Assembly (NCBI GenBank): GCA_037043235.1 | Contig: JAWRVZ010000095.1 | Span: 667,001 to 731,000 of the forward strand | Direction: 5' to 3' | Origin: Rhodeus uyekii | Lineage: Eukaryota > Chordata > Actinopteri > Cypriniformes > Acheilognathidae | DNA length: 64,000 nt | Shown: one piece after another, positions 49,342 to 61,192 of the stretch | How positions within the stretch are numbered: position 1 is the stretch's first letter | Layout of the letters: every line of letters starts with the position of its first letter | Notes under the pieces: generated by a model | What the model was told of the DNA's origin: nothing | Database searches by the model: none | Seen by the model: only the letters and a program-made list of their open reading frames with translations | Made by a program: the position numbers and the translations under genes

Positions 49342-49881
49342 CAGTGGAGTTCACTTATCTCGACCTCGGTTAAATCATCAACCCTATTATGTCGATATTT
49401 TTGAAGTGGAACCACCAAACTCCCTATTTGTCTTAGCATTTTCTTATTAGTTATGTTGATTCGTTTATGTCGCCGAACTTGGGTAATAACATGGGTTATC
49501 TTGATTCCCTGACTAAAGATCGTACCTAGTTCACTGCGCATGCACAGAGTTCGCGTTGCACGAGCATGCCATGACCATTTTTGGTCTTTCCGGTCTTTCC
49601 GCCTGCTTTACATTTGCAGTGTTGCCAACTTAGCATCTCTGTCGCTATATTTACTGAGTATTCAGACCACTCATCCTGGAGTGATTGGAGACTCTCTGAA
49701 GTGAAAGCACATATCGTTCTTACTCTTCTCAACGAGCAGCAAGTGCTGCCGTGGGCCGCATCCCCATCCAAAGCACTCACAGCTGTGTGCACATAAAGCC
49801 CTTCTCTGATTTGATTGGTTTTCTTAAATATTATGACATTGACGAGCGGTTACCGACCAATGAGTATGAGGCTTAGATGAA

Positions 49882-49914
<33 letters not shown>

Positions 49915-50505
49915 ACACACACACACACACCTGCTTCTGTTCTGACGTGCGCTCTGCTCAGCGCCGATGCGGATTGAAGAACCCGGTTATTAAAAGACGG
50001 GACGAAGCCAAATTTGTTGAGAAAGCACATTAGACAGGCAGAACGCAAGAAAGTATGCAATCTAGTACAGCTGATGACCTCACGAATATGCTAATTTACA
50101 CATGACGTCATTTAGCGACTTTTTGGCCAGGCTTTAGCTGGCAACACTATATTTGCCCGTTAGATTGTGATTTTACAGCGAAATGACTGTGTTATGAGTG
50201 AATGTGTTTATGTGTGTGTGACTGTTTACACTGTGAGTGAAATTGTGTTTGCAATGTTGGAGAATATAATGAAAGGTTTGTATGGAGAATGGAAGGTGTT
50301 TTTATTGTATTCTGGTAAATCTCTGCTGTTAGTTGCTGCACATATGCCTTTTGTTGTTACAAACATATACAGTGTGTGTACATTTTTATTGCATGCTGAT
50401 CACTTCATCAAATCAATCGTCATATTGGCTGTTGGTTATCTCCATCATCGGTTATCTTGACGCTTTTTTGCCCCCCGAGGCCGTCGACATAACCCAACTC
50501 CACTG
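49342..50505. mobile_element. Full-length P1 pogo/Tigger-like element with TA duplication
   Basis: CAGTGGAGTTCACTTATCTC on the left mirrors GTCGACATAACCCAACTCCACTG on the right; the first 23 bases agree at 19 positions. TA flanks both sides (49340-49341 and 50506-50507). It has no transposase frame and is non-autonomous. A hAT-like insertion (about 49617-50147) and an AC microsatellite (49881-49931) lie inside. This copy defines the family also seen at 1584, 5592, 22675, 34964 and 40538. Confidence 0.88.
49617..50147. mobile_element. Possible hAT-like element nested in P1
   Basis: CAGTGTTGCCAACTTAGC at the left and GCTGGCAACAC at the right are inverted, with GTCGCTA / TAGCGAC subterminal copies. 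The flanks TACATTTG (49609-49616) and TATATTTG (50148-50155) agree at 7 of 8. Part of its interior also occurs in the P1 copy at 40538, so the exact nesting history is unclear. Confidence 0.45.
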
Positions 50506-50954
50506 TATTTCAATATGTTCTATATCCTCTTTGCGTCCGTTTTTAGGGTGTCTCTTCTATGGCCTGTGTTAACGTCCTGTTTACAGACTTCATAATATTT
50601 CCACACACATGACATTTTGGGAAATTATTGCAATGCAGTTTGTGTGCAAGTCCAAAATAGAGTCTAAAAGCCATGTGTGTGTGGTCGATGTATCTGTAAC
50701 CAAAGTCAGTGCAAGACAGGTCATATGTGCTTTATCGAAAACTAGTTGTTGGTTACCTTGTGGATACACTTCTTGACGTTCTTTGCCGTCAATCACCAAT
50801 ATTAGAGCTTGCAACGTGTCTCGTGTTAAGAAAAATTTAATTAGAGGTACTGTGTGGTCGGAGAGGGATTTTCCATTTCGTGAAAGAAATTGACTTACAT
50901 TTCCATAAAGATATTATTCAGTAAACTCCATATTGTTTGTTCTGTCTCTCTCAG

Positions 50955-51271
50955 AACGGCAGCTGTGCAGCTCCATGGCCAACTCCAACATCCTCCCGTC
51001 TGCCGTGACGGGCATCAGTAAGGAACTAGCCGATCTGCGGCACCTCATCCAGTTTCCCGAGGAGATCGCCACCATCCTGACAGAACAGGAGCAGCAGCTG
51101 TACAGCCGCGTCTTCCCCCTTGACTACCTCAGCTTTCTCACCCGAGACTTGGGCAGCCCAGAGTGCCACAAACGCCACCCGCACCTGAAAGCCTCCCTGT
51201 CCGCCCCCATCATGCCCACTCCGAACGACCATCACAACACAGTAGAAGATCTCGTCACAAGATTCAATGAG
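50955..51271 (+). CDS. plce1: plce1 coding exon: start of the CDC25/RasGEF module
   Basis: Acceptor TCTCTCTCAG|AACGGC (phase 1); donor AATGAG|GTGAGC (phase 0). It encodes residues 454-559. GISKELADLRHLIQFPEEIA, then EQQLYSRVFPLDYLSFLTRD and LVTRFNE match human PLCE1 almost position for position. This starts the guanine-nucleotide exchange module that in mammals acts on Rap1 at internal membranes. It is also the common acceptor into which the candidate exons 1b and 1c would splice. Confidence 0.96.
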
Positions 51272-52689
51272 GTGAGCATTCATTAATGCTGCACATTCAT
51301 ACCAAGGGAAGTGGAAGTGGAAGGGAAGAAAAGCAGCTTTGGCTTTTAAAGAAAAAACAGAGTAGGACGTTTGTCATGTTGGAAGGGTTAGTTGCCATCA
51401 CAAGTGTCTGTTCTTTTGCCTGTTTTACTTGGATCTGTACAAGTTCACAATGTGTCCCTACTTAACCAGACAGATGTGAGTTTATTGCAGTTGTCTTAAA
51501 TATTTGATACTAAGAGTGCCAGAGGAAAGTTGTGTTCCTCCTTTTGAATGAGGTTTGAAGAAAGTGATGTCATCTTTAAGGTACACGCTTGTCTTTAGAT
51601 CAGCTGGTTTTAATTTTGAGGAACAAAATGGATGTGAAATGCACTTTTGCCATTTTGGCTGAACTCGAAGAATTAAAACGCGAAAACGTCAAATGTTGAA
51701 GTTTCAAAGCTGGTTATGTTTCATGTAAGAGAAGGAATCTAGACAGGTTATGACTGGGAATATCATTTAAAACAAAGGTTTGCAGATGCTTAGAGCCATG
51801 ACGGCAATGCTTGTTATGTAAGACTCACAACTCTTTGCAGTGACCTTCACACTGTGACAGTCTTTGAAATCAGTCATATTTTGTCAAGTAGCGTAATGCT
51901 CGAAGGAGTCATCGTTGAGTGCAGTTCCTTGAGCGTTTTATCCACTGCCTAGATGATTAGAAGAAACTTTCTTGGTAGAAGGGAGTTCACTAGATCACAG
52001 GCTTCGATTATTATGTAACGCCATCACAGCATAAAGTGTAGGGATCACATGACCGGACTATGCTTAATCCCTCCAAGCATTAATCGCAATGTCCTTTCTA
52101 AACAAGTCACTGATTCCTCCTTTGGATGGATTTGGTTTGGTCTTTTACTGTAATGCTTCATGTGGACTATTCATTCCCCAGCAATGTGTTGTGTTATTTT
52201 GGTTGTGCTGTAACCCACATTACACATCCCTGAAGTGTTGCCGCTTTGATTTGTTGTCTTTGTAGTGGTCAGTTGTTTGTGGCCCCCTTTGAAGCCGCTT
52301 CCAGGGTGCCGTGTCTCTGGCTTTACTTATGTAAGTTTTTAATGTGTCAAATCTGCTGTCCGTTCTCCTCTGGCTGTTTGGCCTGCGCAGTAACTCAAGA
52401 CCAGCCGTCTGTTCGATGGAAAGCTGGCCAAATGACACGAGCTCCAGTGTGCAGGTCCCCTCGTGTGAGGCATTCCTGACCATCCGGACCCTAGCACAAC
52501 TGTTTATGTAACCGACTGAATTTCTGTGAGTGTTTTTAGCTACAACACACCATCGCGTAAATATTTATTCTCAAACTGATTGCGGTTATGAGCGCTCAGG
52601 ACTAGAGATGGTTGTTTTCTGTGACTTTGTGTTTAAAGAAAATGTGAGTGGTGATTGACAATACAGGACTTGCCCCCACAAGGCTGGGG

Positions 52690-52785
52690 TGTTCTGAGTG
52701 GTTGCCAGGGCATTACTATGCAGTTGCTAAGGTGTTCTGGCTAGTCTTTAGCATGTTGCTATGCAATTTCTAGAATGCAATTAGT
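52690..52785. repeat. GGTGTTCTGAGTGGTTGC-type minisatellite remnant
   Basis: GGGTGTTCTGAGTGGTTGCC, CAGTTGCTAAGGTGTTCTGG and TTGCTATGCAATTTCTAG are degenerate units of about 30-35 bases. Confidence 0.55.
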
Positions 52786-52837
52786 CAGGATGTTCAAACA
52801 AACAGAGCAATATTTTGATTTAGCACCACACTTTTGA

Positions 52838-53462
52838 AGGTTTAGCTTCAACCCTGATGAAATGCACATGATCCAACTAATCAAGTCCTTCAGGATTATT
52901 TAGCTGCATCTGAAAGGGTTAAAACTAAACTCTACCAGAATATGGCTTCATCTGAAAACGTAAAAATGCTGCCTTCGGAAAATGCCTTCAAAGGTAGGAA
53001 TGCATCTAGGCACATCCCAGTCCAATGATGGCTTCACTTCCTGTCTCCTGAGATCACTTCCTCTGATTGATTTTCGAAGGCAGTAGACATGTCCTTCGCT
53101 GCATTTGATATCCCACAATCCTGTGCTTTCCATTTTAGGAGAATTGAGCTAAGAAATAAAGATAGCGTCTGAAATCGCAGTTACAATTCTAGTGAGAACG
53201 TTTCTTGGTTACCACCCGAGCCCGCTCTATTTGGGTTTAGAGCTGTTACGCTGCCTCAGAACTCAATGAAATCAGTTTCGTGAGGTACCTTCGTGCTCAA
53301 ACACTCCCTACAAAGTCTTCGCCTGATAAGGCAGCGAGGCAACAGGTCAGCTGCCTGAGTTTTCATACGCAGCCTTTGAAAGCTCCAGTGTGTTGGAGCA
53401 GGGTTGGAAGTAAACTCTGCAGGACTTCGGCCCTCCAGGAACTGAGGTTTGCAGCCCTGGTC
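52838..53462. mobile_element. Split teleost repeat with an internal MITE-like insertion
   Basis: The outer parts, AACCCTGATGAAATGCACAT...TTCAGGATTATTTAG and GTTGGAAGTAAACTCTGCAG...CCCTCCAGGAACTG, are normally adjacent modules of one fish repeat. The middle (about 52937-53385) has loosely inverted ends, GGCTTCATCTGAAAACG and GAGTTTTCATACGCAGCC. Boundaries are approximate. Confidence 0.4.
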
Positions 53463-53736
53463 TAGACCCAATCTATGACTTCTGTTATCTGTGTTAGTGT
53501 TACGGGATCCGGTGGGCTCAACTCTACATGTGCACTCAAATCTTAATTTTTCTTCCAAATGTAAATTAAATCATGTTTGAACTCTAGATTTAGTTTAAAG
53601 CTAGAGATTTATGTTACACAATCTGCAGTTTCTTTCAAATATATGTGATGCTGGTATGGAGATCAGCATTTTCTCCAAACTGTTGTAGTTGTAATGTCAG
53701 TAAGGCCTTATAATAAGGTCTGTGTTGTGTGTTTAG

Positions 53737-53882
53737 GTGAGCTCATGGGTTACCTGGCTTATTCTGACTGCTGGGTCCATGGAGGAGAAGAGGGAAGTCT
53801 TCTCATACCTCGTCCATGTGGCGAAGTGCTCCTGGAACATGGGCAACTACAATGCGGTCATGGAGTTCTTGGCAGGTCTCAG
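53737..53882 (+). CDS. plce1: plce1 coding exon: RasGEF core
   Basis: Acceptor TGTGTTTAG|GTGAGC (phase 0); donor CTCAG|GTATGG (phase 2). It encodes residues 560-608: VSSWVTWLILTAGSMEEKRE, FSYLVHVAKCSWNMGNYNAV, MEFLAGLR. Only one residue differs from human PLCE1 as I recall it (Ser for Cys in AKCCWN), showing strong constraint. NYNAVMEFLAGL is the typical RasGEF core helix. Confidence 0.97.
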
Positions 53883-55495
53883 GTATGGAACGATGCCTTG
53901 AAAGTGCTTGGTTAAAAAAGAAAGAGCCCTGCAAGAAAAAGTGGTCTACTCTGTTTGTATTTCTCAATGCTTAAGTGAAGAACGTTCTTGAGACATTTTG
54001 TTTTTGATAGCACATTCGTAACATGCAAAAGGATGAGGCCCTGTCCACACTGCCAGCCGTATGTCGCTAGCCTCTGTGCTGTGAAGATGCTTTTGGGCGT
54101 TCCCAGTGCTGTCAGTCTTAATGCTATTGGTTAGACTGCATATCTGGACATATATTTATATATATTTAACCCGCACCCTTATATAACCCGCACCCATAAA
54201 TTGATGAACTTTTTTGTGCAAGTTCACATTTCGAATGTCAACTATCACATGACATACTATCACAGGCTCGGTACACAGTGCTTGTGGGCAAAATTCAAAC
54301 AATAAGAAAACAAACACAAGTCAGAATCAGAAGAAAAAGAAAGAGCAGTGTCTCCCGCTGTGCAGCAGCACGTCACTTAAGAAGCGATTCTACAGGTGTT
54401 GATCATCGGATGAGATGAGAAGAGCCCGCCCTCATGCAGCACAGCCAATCATGTCTTCTTGCATGATTGACAGGTCAGACAGCCAATCAGCGCCAGCTGT
54501 CAGAGTGATAGTACAAGCGCCAGAGACGATAACCCTCGCAAGTAAGAAAAACAGAAAGAAAATACCGGGGGAAAAGAAAAATTTGGAATATAGCCCGCAC
54601 CCTTATATAACCCGCACCACCCCTGCGGGGTTTGTAAAATCTGGTATAACCGGGAAAATACGGTAATCTCACTCATACTGTCAAAAATGTATAAAACATT
54701 ATTTAATAATGCAGAGTAAACTATCAACAACACACTGTCAGTGTACGAATCACTCTCTAAGAATGCAGAGATTTTCTTTTCTACGCATCATTTTATTTTA
54801 TCAATGTACGTCGTTACAGTCGAATCATATAAAACAGTGAAATCACTTCCGAACTCTGTCCTGTCTTGTCTGCACACGAGATCATGATGTGAGCTCCACT
54901 GACAGTCTTCACTTCTATTGGTTGTCGGTCGCAAAATTTGCTACTTATTGTTAGATGGATCACTAAAATATAAGCAAAAAAACCAAAACATCCTTCAAAA
55001 GTGGTAAGAACCACAAAGCTGGATGAGAGAGAACTTTGTACAATATTGTAGGTCACAAATCTATAAACTAACTTGGGTTGCAGGTTAATAGTAACACACA
55101 GTTAAGCCCCACTGCCAGCGACATGCAGTAACACAACGATCCATTTTCATGGTACATTATTAAATTTAACCAATATCTTCAATGGCATTTTCACTACAGT
55201 AAGATGTAGCAGCCTCTTTTTGTTTGTGGTGGAGCCAGTTTTTCTCCCACTTGTCATGTATGGAAAGAGAATACATTAAAAATAATTAAATACATTAAAA
55301 ATGCAGGTTGTACTTAATACTTAAACCAGAGTATAACTGCACTTAAGCATCTATGGTGTCAAAACATGTACACGGAAGACCAGTCTACATCCCTAAATTA
55401 ACTTTCAAATAACATTTAAAATTTTTAAGATGCCTTGAGCAAGGATGGCCAAAATTGCATCTCTACAGCCCTGCTCACAACTTACTCTTCTCAAG
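53883..55495 (+). other. plce1: plce1 intron 5 with an E4 Tigger-like element
   Basis: The E4 element occupies 54165-54663. No gene is seen in the rest. Confidence 0.85.
54165..54663. mobile_element. Tigger-like element family E4
   Basis: The right end, ATAACCGGGAAAATACGG, is followed by TA. AACCCGCACCCTTATATAAC occurs near both ends in direct orientation. The interior is shared with 19069-19380 and 35012-35199. No transposase frame is present. Confidence 0.65.
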
Positions 55496-55754
55496 GTCTC
55501 GCAAAGTGCTGAAGATGTGGCAGTTCATGGACCAGGCGGATATTGAGACCATGCGTGGTCTGAAGGATGCCATGGCCCAGCACGAATCATCGTCTGAGTA
55601 CAAGAAAGTGGTCAACCGTGCCCTCAACATCCCAGGATGCAAAGTGGTGCCCTTCTGTGGCGTGTTCCTAAAGGAACTTAGTGAGGCTCTGGACGGTGCA
55701 GCCAGCATTATTGGACTGCGTCCCTCTTTTGATTCTCAAGATGATCCGGTTGAG
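55496..55754 (+). CDS. plce1: plce1 coding exon: RasGEF C-terminal half
   Basis: Acceptor CTTCTCAAG|GTCTCG (phase 2, completing AGG/Arg); donor GTTGAG|GTGAGG (phase 0). It encodes residues 608-694. SRKVLKMWQFMDQADIETMR, then LKDAMAQHESSSEYKKVV, and IPGCKVVPFCGVFLKELSEA match human PLCE1 very closely. The last 15 residues are less conserved. A conserved IPxxPF-like segment of the RasGEF catalytic hairpin region corresponds to IPGCKVVPFCGVFLK. Confidence 0.97.
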
Positions 55755-56105
55755 GTGAGGATTAGGGTCCTTCAAATAGTGATGATGACTAACACAGGAA
55801 ATTATATCACCTCGGTCAAATTGATTTGTGTTTTACGGTTACAATAATAATATTGAGACGGTTTTGGCTAGCTGGAGTAATTACCTTTTCATCAAACATT
55901 TAATATGCCTGCTAAATTGCTTCCTGGCTTTAGAAAAAACACATTAGAATGATTCAGCTGGGAAAAATACATTTTGTCACTCTAGTGAGTATTGAATCAC
56001 CTATGAAAGCTTTTAAAGACCACACATCTAGTCATATTGTCCATAATTGTGGTTATTTTCTTTTGTGTGGAATCTCTGTGGTGAAGTGCTCTTTACCTTC
56101 CACAG

Positions 56106-56314
56106 TTTGTCACTGACTACAACGGCCAGCAGCACTTCCTGCAGAGGGTCGGGAGTGATGGGCTCCACAGCTCAGACAAGGAGGCAACCGTCAGTAACAT
56201 TTTGCAGACGATTCGCAGTTGCAACCGAAGCTTGGAGGCCGAGGAGCCTGAGGAAAAGGCACGAGAGATCACCATTTGCCCCAAAACTTCCTTCAAAGAC
56301 AAGTGCAGAAACCA
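56106..56314 (+). CDS. plce1: plce1 coding exon: end of RasGEF module
   Basis: Acceptor CTTCCACAG|TTTGTC (phase 0); donor AACCA|GTGAGT (phase 2). It encodes residues 695-764. FVTDYNGQQHFLQRVG and IRSCNRSLE align with human FVADYSGQDNFLQRVG and IRSCNRSLE. The tail, EEPEEKAREITICPKTSFKD, is acidic then basic and poorly conserved, and probably forms a flexible linker to the PH-like module. Confidence 0.95.
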
Positions 56315-57887
56315 GTGAGTTAAATCTGGAACCTGTTTGTCTAATCCTTATATGCTGAGACATTCACAGTTGGTTTTAATACCTCTAACATCCATTCTGC
56401 GTAGATGTTTGGGCCATTTCATTTCACTTATCTGCGTTAACTAATGAGATCTGTAATGACTAGCAGTCCCATGAATCTAAACGCGAGTTGTTTGACTGGT
56501 GGGAACAAACAAACTTTGCGTGAGAACTGGCGTACGTACGTTTCCAGCCCCGTTTTGTGCGTACGCACGCTTTATAAATGAGACCCCTGAACTGTAAAAT
56601 GGAACTTCTGGAAAATGAACCTCTAGCAATTCTGATGTTGTGGTCACCACAAAAACACACAGAATCCTTAACCAAATGGCAGCAGACTGAGAAAACCGTT
56701 ATTTTCATGTTTTTCAAAACCCTCACTTTAATTGAACTAAAGCATATCTGATGAAAAGACTTTCCATGTTCAGTATGTGGCACTTGATATAACCTTGATG
56801 AAGGTTATGACTGGATTGCTGTAAAATTCTATTCACACCATAAAATTCTACAGTTTACTATTACTTCTCCTCCCTTGACAACCTTGAGATATTTTTTCAA
56901 AGAGAGTGAAGAAACTACTGTAAGTGCTTAGGGTTTATTCTGAACCTTTAAAAATCTTATCAAACAGACGCCTTATCATAAGGCGTCTCCAAAATGAAAT
57001 GTTTCTCTGTGGAGCAAGTTGTTTATTCATGTGGCCCCATGCACAGAGCTGCGTTACAGATCTGATATTTCCTTAGAAGATAGAAAGCAGTGAGTTTTTA
57101 GTTCTGTTTGTCTTCAACGCTGAAGTAGTTTTGTCATCTTGAGGAAGGTGCACATATCGGTTGTTAATACTGTGTCTCTGGAGAATCTCATCGCCTATGT
57201 TGTAGACTCCAGTGTTTTCATCTATCAAGAGACTGAATCTTGATTAATCTGGCTTTGATATACTACTTTCTTTTTTTTACGTCTCTCCCAAAAACTGTTC
57301 GAGTCGTAGGACTAACTATATACCACATATGTATCCAAGTTGAGCATGTTGTGTTTGGGTACAGATCCACCCCTGCCCATGTGATGCCAGCCACTTACTT
57401 GTTTTTCCTCCTTCAATTCAATTCAGCCCTCTATCTTTATTGTCCACTCGCAGTTTCCTGCCTCTGAAACCACAATGTAGAGTTGAAGTCAAGACTAAAT
57501 TCTCCAAGACCAATCCCAATCACCTAAGACCCAGACCAATGACAACCTCAGAAAACCCAGATTAATGCCAAAAATCAAGACTAGAGCTCCACAAGGGCCA
57601 GATCCATACCAAGACCCATGCCAAAAACTGTGGGCCCTAGATCCAAACTGTCCAATTTAAATGAAAAGATGTAATGCTGAATATATTGCAGAATTCATTT
57701 AGAACACACTGAGACTAAGTAGCCATCAAAAGCCATTGGATTGTTGAGCCATCTGTACTGGTGCAGGTACAGTACAAACCTGTGGTTGAAATAATTATCA
57801 CTTGGAATGCTCTTGAAATAATAGTCTTTGGAAATAGACTGCAATCTTGTCTGAGCCTACAAACCAAAACTCATATGCAGACCAAGA

Positions 57888-59560
57888 CAGGGTTCATAGC
57901 ACATCAGTTCAAACAAATTCCATGACTTTTCCATGACTTTTCAATGTCAAAGTTATAATTCTCAATGACATTTTAATGATTTTTGGTACTTGATTTTGTA
58001 GTCAAAAATATGGTACACGTACATGTATCAAAACCAGAAGAAACACATTTAAAAACAAAAGCAGTCTACAGCAATGGGCAAAACAGTCTCCCATAAAAAT
58101 GTGTATGGAATTACACTACAATACAATTAAGTGGCAAAAACCAGAACAGGAACAAACACATTCAAAACAACAGACTGATAGTCCCTTGAAAAATAGGGTA
58201 TACTACAAAACAGATAAGTAGTAACACATTTAATACAGTCTGATTTCAAGTCCCATCCAGGGCTTTCAATAGCTTTTGAAAACCAGAGGTCATTTTTGGG
58301 TTCAATTTGTCTATTAACAGAAAAACCGCATTCAACGGTAGCCTGGCCATGTGATAAAAACAACAAACTGGACATCACTGACCAGAGTTTACCCAATTCA
58401 GGCTCTGAGCACAACTTAAAATACAGCAGTTTGTCAATGTTGTATTTGCACATCAACATTTTTTAACAAGGAGTAGTTTGCAGGAATGACAGCGTCAATG
58501 AAAGTGTCATACTGGTTTGCTACATCATCACAATCCTTGTCATGACCTGCTTGACAGATTGCTGCGGAGTTGAAGGGAAACTCTTCCCCTTCACGTAATT
58601 TCTGAAACCTTATAGGAGAACACCAGTTGACAACTGGCCAATTGTCGCGCGATGCGGTTCTGACTGTCAGGCGGTATAAATAGCATAAAGCGCGGCAATT
58701 GCGTCAGAATCATGACTGAACACGGCACAGCTGGTCGAGCACGAACATGGCGGACATTGCAACGTCTCGTTCCGGTCTCTCAGGGAACCGAGGTTACGAT
58801 AGTAACCGGAGACGTTCCCTTTTGAGAGTGGGAACGAGACATTGCAAGGAAGGCTTGACACGACCATTCAGAGAGCATTTAAGCACAACTAATGTGAGAT
58901 CATAGCGTCAACGGTGATGAAAGTGAGCACACAAGCACAAACTACTGTACAGAAACCCCCAGCGTCAACAGCAAAAGCGGTAACAACTGTATTTTGAGAA
59001 AAGTAGCAACATCCCAGGAATAATTTATTCAATTACTCGCCGAAAGCACTTGAGAAGCCAAAGATGGAACATCCAGCTTATAAAACCTGGTGAAGGTGTT
59101 CTGAGACCAGCCAGCAGCGAAACCGATTTCCTGTATTGACGTTCCTCTAGACCAGGCCCGCGATGAAACAGTAGCTCTCGTCGAGTGAGCTCTGATGTTG
59201 AGAGGGCATTCCCGTCCCTGTTCGCATGGGCCAAAGCAACAGCGTCCACTATCCAGTGAGAAATAGAAGCAATAACTCGAAGTTCCTCGAGCTTCTCAAA
59301 GGCGGCGCTGACTGTCATCCGTCAATTAACAAACGTGGAAGTGCCGACCGTTGAGAAATGAAAAGATTTCGGAGGATGGATTTAAGTAAAGAAAAAACTA
59401 CAAAAGGATGAAGTGAAAAAATAGAGACAATAAGACAAATTTCATGACATTTCAATGACTTTGTAGACAAAGGACAATTTTCCATGACTTTTCAATGATA
59501 TTTCAAGACCCTAAAAAATTCCCTGACTTTTCCAGTTTTCCATGACCGCTATGAACCCTG
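57888..59560 (-). mobile_element. hAT-like transposon remnant with inner insertion
   Basis: CAGGGTTCATAGC at the left and GCTATGAACCCTG at the right are exact 13-base inverted termini. Both sides have CCATGACTTTTCCATGACTT-type subterminal repeats. No clean 8-base target duplication is visible. A block at about 58640-59340 (GGAACGAGACATTGC, GTTACGATAGTAACC) looks like a separate repeat inserted within. Confidence 0.7.
58127..58459 (-). pseudogene. hAT transposase C-terminal remnant
   Basis: The minus-strand frame contains LSHGQATVECGFSVNRQIE, matching the SHGxAxVERGFSxNK motif in the C-terminal dimerisation region of fish hAT-type transposases. Only this segment survives. Confidence 0.65.
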
Positions 59561-59684
59561 CAAGAAACAGAGTAAATAAAACTTATACCGCATCTTTAAG
59601 CAGGGGTTTGCCCCTGGGCTACAGCATTAGGTAGTTTTCCCTATCACAGGTAAATGTTATTGTAGCTTCCTGCCAATTATTTGT

Positions 59685-59850
59685 GGCCCGCGAGATGGCC
59701 CGTGCTCCAACTGAATCGCCGAAGTGGCTTATGGCTTATGATGCTTTGCGCTCACCCCCCCCTAACAATCTAGTACTGCGCCCCCAAACAACAATCTAGT
59801 GCCGCGCACACCCACCCCCCGTCAACGATCTGCCCGGGACCTAAAATGTG
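59685..59850. mobile_element. Deleted fragment of the 18891-type hAT element
   Basis: TGGCCCGCGAGATGGCCCG, CCAACTGAATCGCCGAA and GGGACCTAAAATGTGTTTTGG correspond to pieces of the element at 18891-19959 with most of the interior missing. C-rich CCCCCC runs interrupt it. Confidence 0.5.
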
Positions 59851-60215
59851 TTTTGGATATGGAACTCCCATATATACAAAAATTATTTGACAATATAATA
59901 TTTGTGCACCCAATAAGCACATCCCCAGTGTAAGCCCCGTAGACCATGTGTTGATGCGCCCTGCCTTTAAGACGTCAGCTCTGCCACATTGGACAAATTA
60001 ATGCAATTTAACTCTTAGCATTTTCTATTATGTAACAACGCCTCAATTTGTGTCATAGGTAGAAAGTGCACTTCAGTATTGTATGCTCCTGTCAACTCCT
60101 TTACAAGACTAATATGGCATGACCTCTTCCAAGAAAGTGAGAGGTTTTCCAGGCAGAGTTCTGTTTATTCAATCACTCGATCCTTTATGTCTGCTTCATG
60201 TAATTTGTTTTTTAG

Positions 60216-60885
60216 GTTTTCAGTAGGGGACCTCTCGGACTCTGAAGGGGACCCACTTGAGCTGACTAAGGACGTAGACATCCAGACCATAGAAGAGGTG
60301 CATGGAGCCTTTAGCCACGGTACAGAGCTCATCCCTTGGTACGTGCTCTCACTTCAGCCAGATATCCACCAGTTCCTGCTCCAGGGAGCAACCGTCATCC
60401 ACTACGACCCCGAGACCCATCTCACCGCCCGCTGCCTCCTTCGTCTACAGCCTGATAACTGCTTCCTCACCTGGTCCAAGCCCCTCAGTACCTGCAGCCC
60501 AGGTGGAAGAACCAAAGGCTTCATGGGACATCCACCATCCCCAGATCCCGTACTCCTGGGCCAACCCGTGCACTGCGGCCTATCTGACGGACTCCTGGAC
60601 CTTAACGTGGTGAAGGCTGTGTTTATGGGCCATCCCGGAGTGGATATTAACTATGTGTGCCTGCAGCACAAACTATGTAACATGAGCCTTGCAGAAAATG
60701 GTGTCACACTGCTCTATGGACTTCACACCACCGACAACAGGCTCCTCCACTTTGTGGCCCCCAAACACACGGCATGTATGCTGCACAAGGGCCTCCTGGA
60801 GCTGCTCAGTGCCATCGGGAAGATCAGAAAATTTCCCGACCAGAGACTGCAATGGCTGCGAAAGCAGTATGTTAGTTTGTACCAG
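60216..60885 (+). CDS. plce1: plce1 coding exon: PH-like module
   Basis: Acceptor TTTGTTTTTTAG|GTTTTC (phase 2, completing CAG/Gln); donor TACCAG|GTACAT (phase 0). At 670 bases it is the second largest exon here, encoding residues 764-987. Conserved segments in order are HGTELIPWYVLSLQPDIHQF, LLQGATVIHYD, LDLNVVKAVFMGHPGVDI, GVTLLYGLHTTDNRLLHFVA and FPDQRLQWLRKQYVSLYQ, all matching human PLCE1. The region functions as the PH-like part of the PLC core. The loop around GGRTKGFMGHPPSPDP is variable and proline-rich. Confidence 0.97.
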
Positions 60886-61192
60886 GTACATTTACATCTA
60901 TTCGTTTTGCTGATGCAGTTAATCCAAGTGAGAACACAATACAAATAGACGTCTCATTCCAAGTTTCTGTTTAGTAACCAGCTTTGAAATAAGCTGTTTT
61001 TATATAAAGATGTTGTGTTCTCCTCAGCGTTGAATTACTTTATATTAAAGTTTTTATTACGCCAAACACATTCAACTTTAAACTATGATTGCCTTGCACA
61101 TCTTTCTGTTTTGAAAGCTAAATTCCATTCATTGATGTTATCCATCTTTATTATTGATGGCTTTTATATTGCTGTAAAACTCATTTTACTAG

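Larger units (their letters stand above)
40114..50954 (+). other. plce1: plce1 intron 3, 10.8 kb
   Basis: Bounded by phase 1 junctions. It contains two P1 elements, SINE copies, a Tigger-like element (43690-44451), an E3 element and long CA/TG/GA microsatellites. A candidate alternative first exon ends at 45525. No other gene is recognised in 41200-42360, 42800-43690, 44460-45200, 46730-48960 or 50510-50950. Confidence 0.85.
51272..53736 (+). other. plce1: plce1 intron 4
   Basis: It contains a degraded GTTGCTAAGGTGTTCTGG-type tandem repeat (about 52690-52785) and a split teleost repeat (52838-52935 and 53386-53462) with a MITE-like insertion between. I see no gene in 51272-52680. Confidence 0.85.
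56315..60215 (+). other. plce1: plce1 intron 6
   Basis: It contains a short palindromic fish repeat, GCGTACGTACGTTTCCAGCC...TGCGTACGCACGC (about 56518-56592), a decayed AAGACCAATCCC/AAGACCCA-type tract (57480-57620), a hAT element with transposase remnant (57888-59560) and a fragment related to the 18891 hAT element (about 59685-59850). Confidence 0.85.

Noticed and set aside
59025..59318. 97-residue minus-strand ORF
   Set aside because: It lies in a repeat block inserted in a hAT remnant, with no conserved domain recognised.
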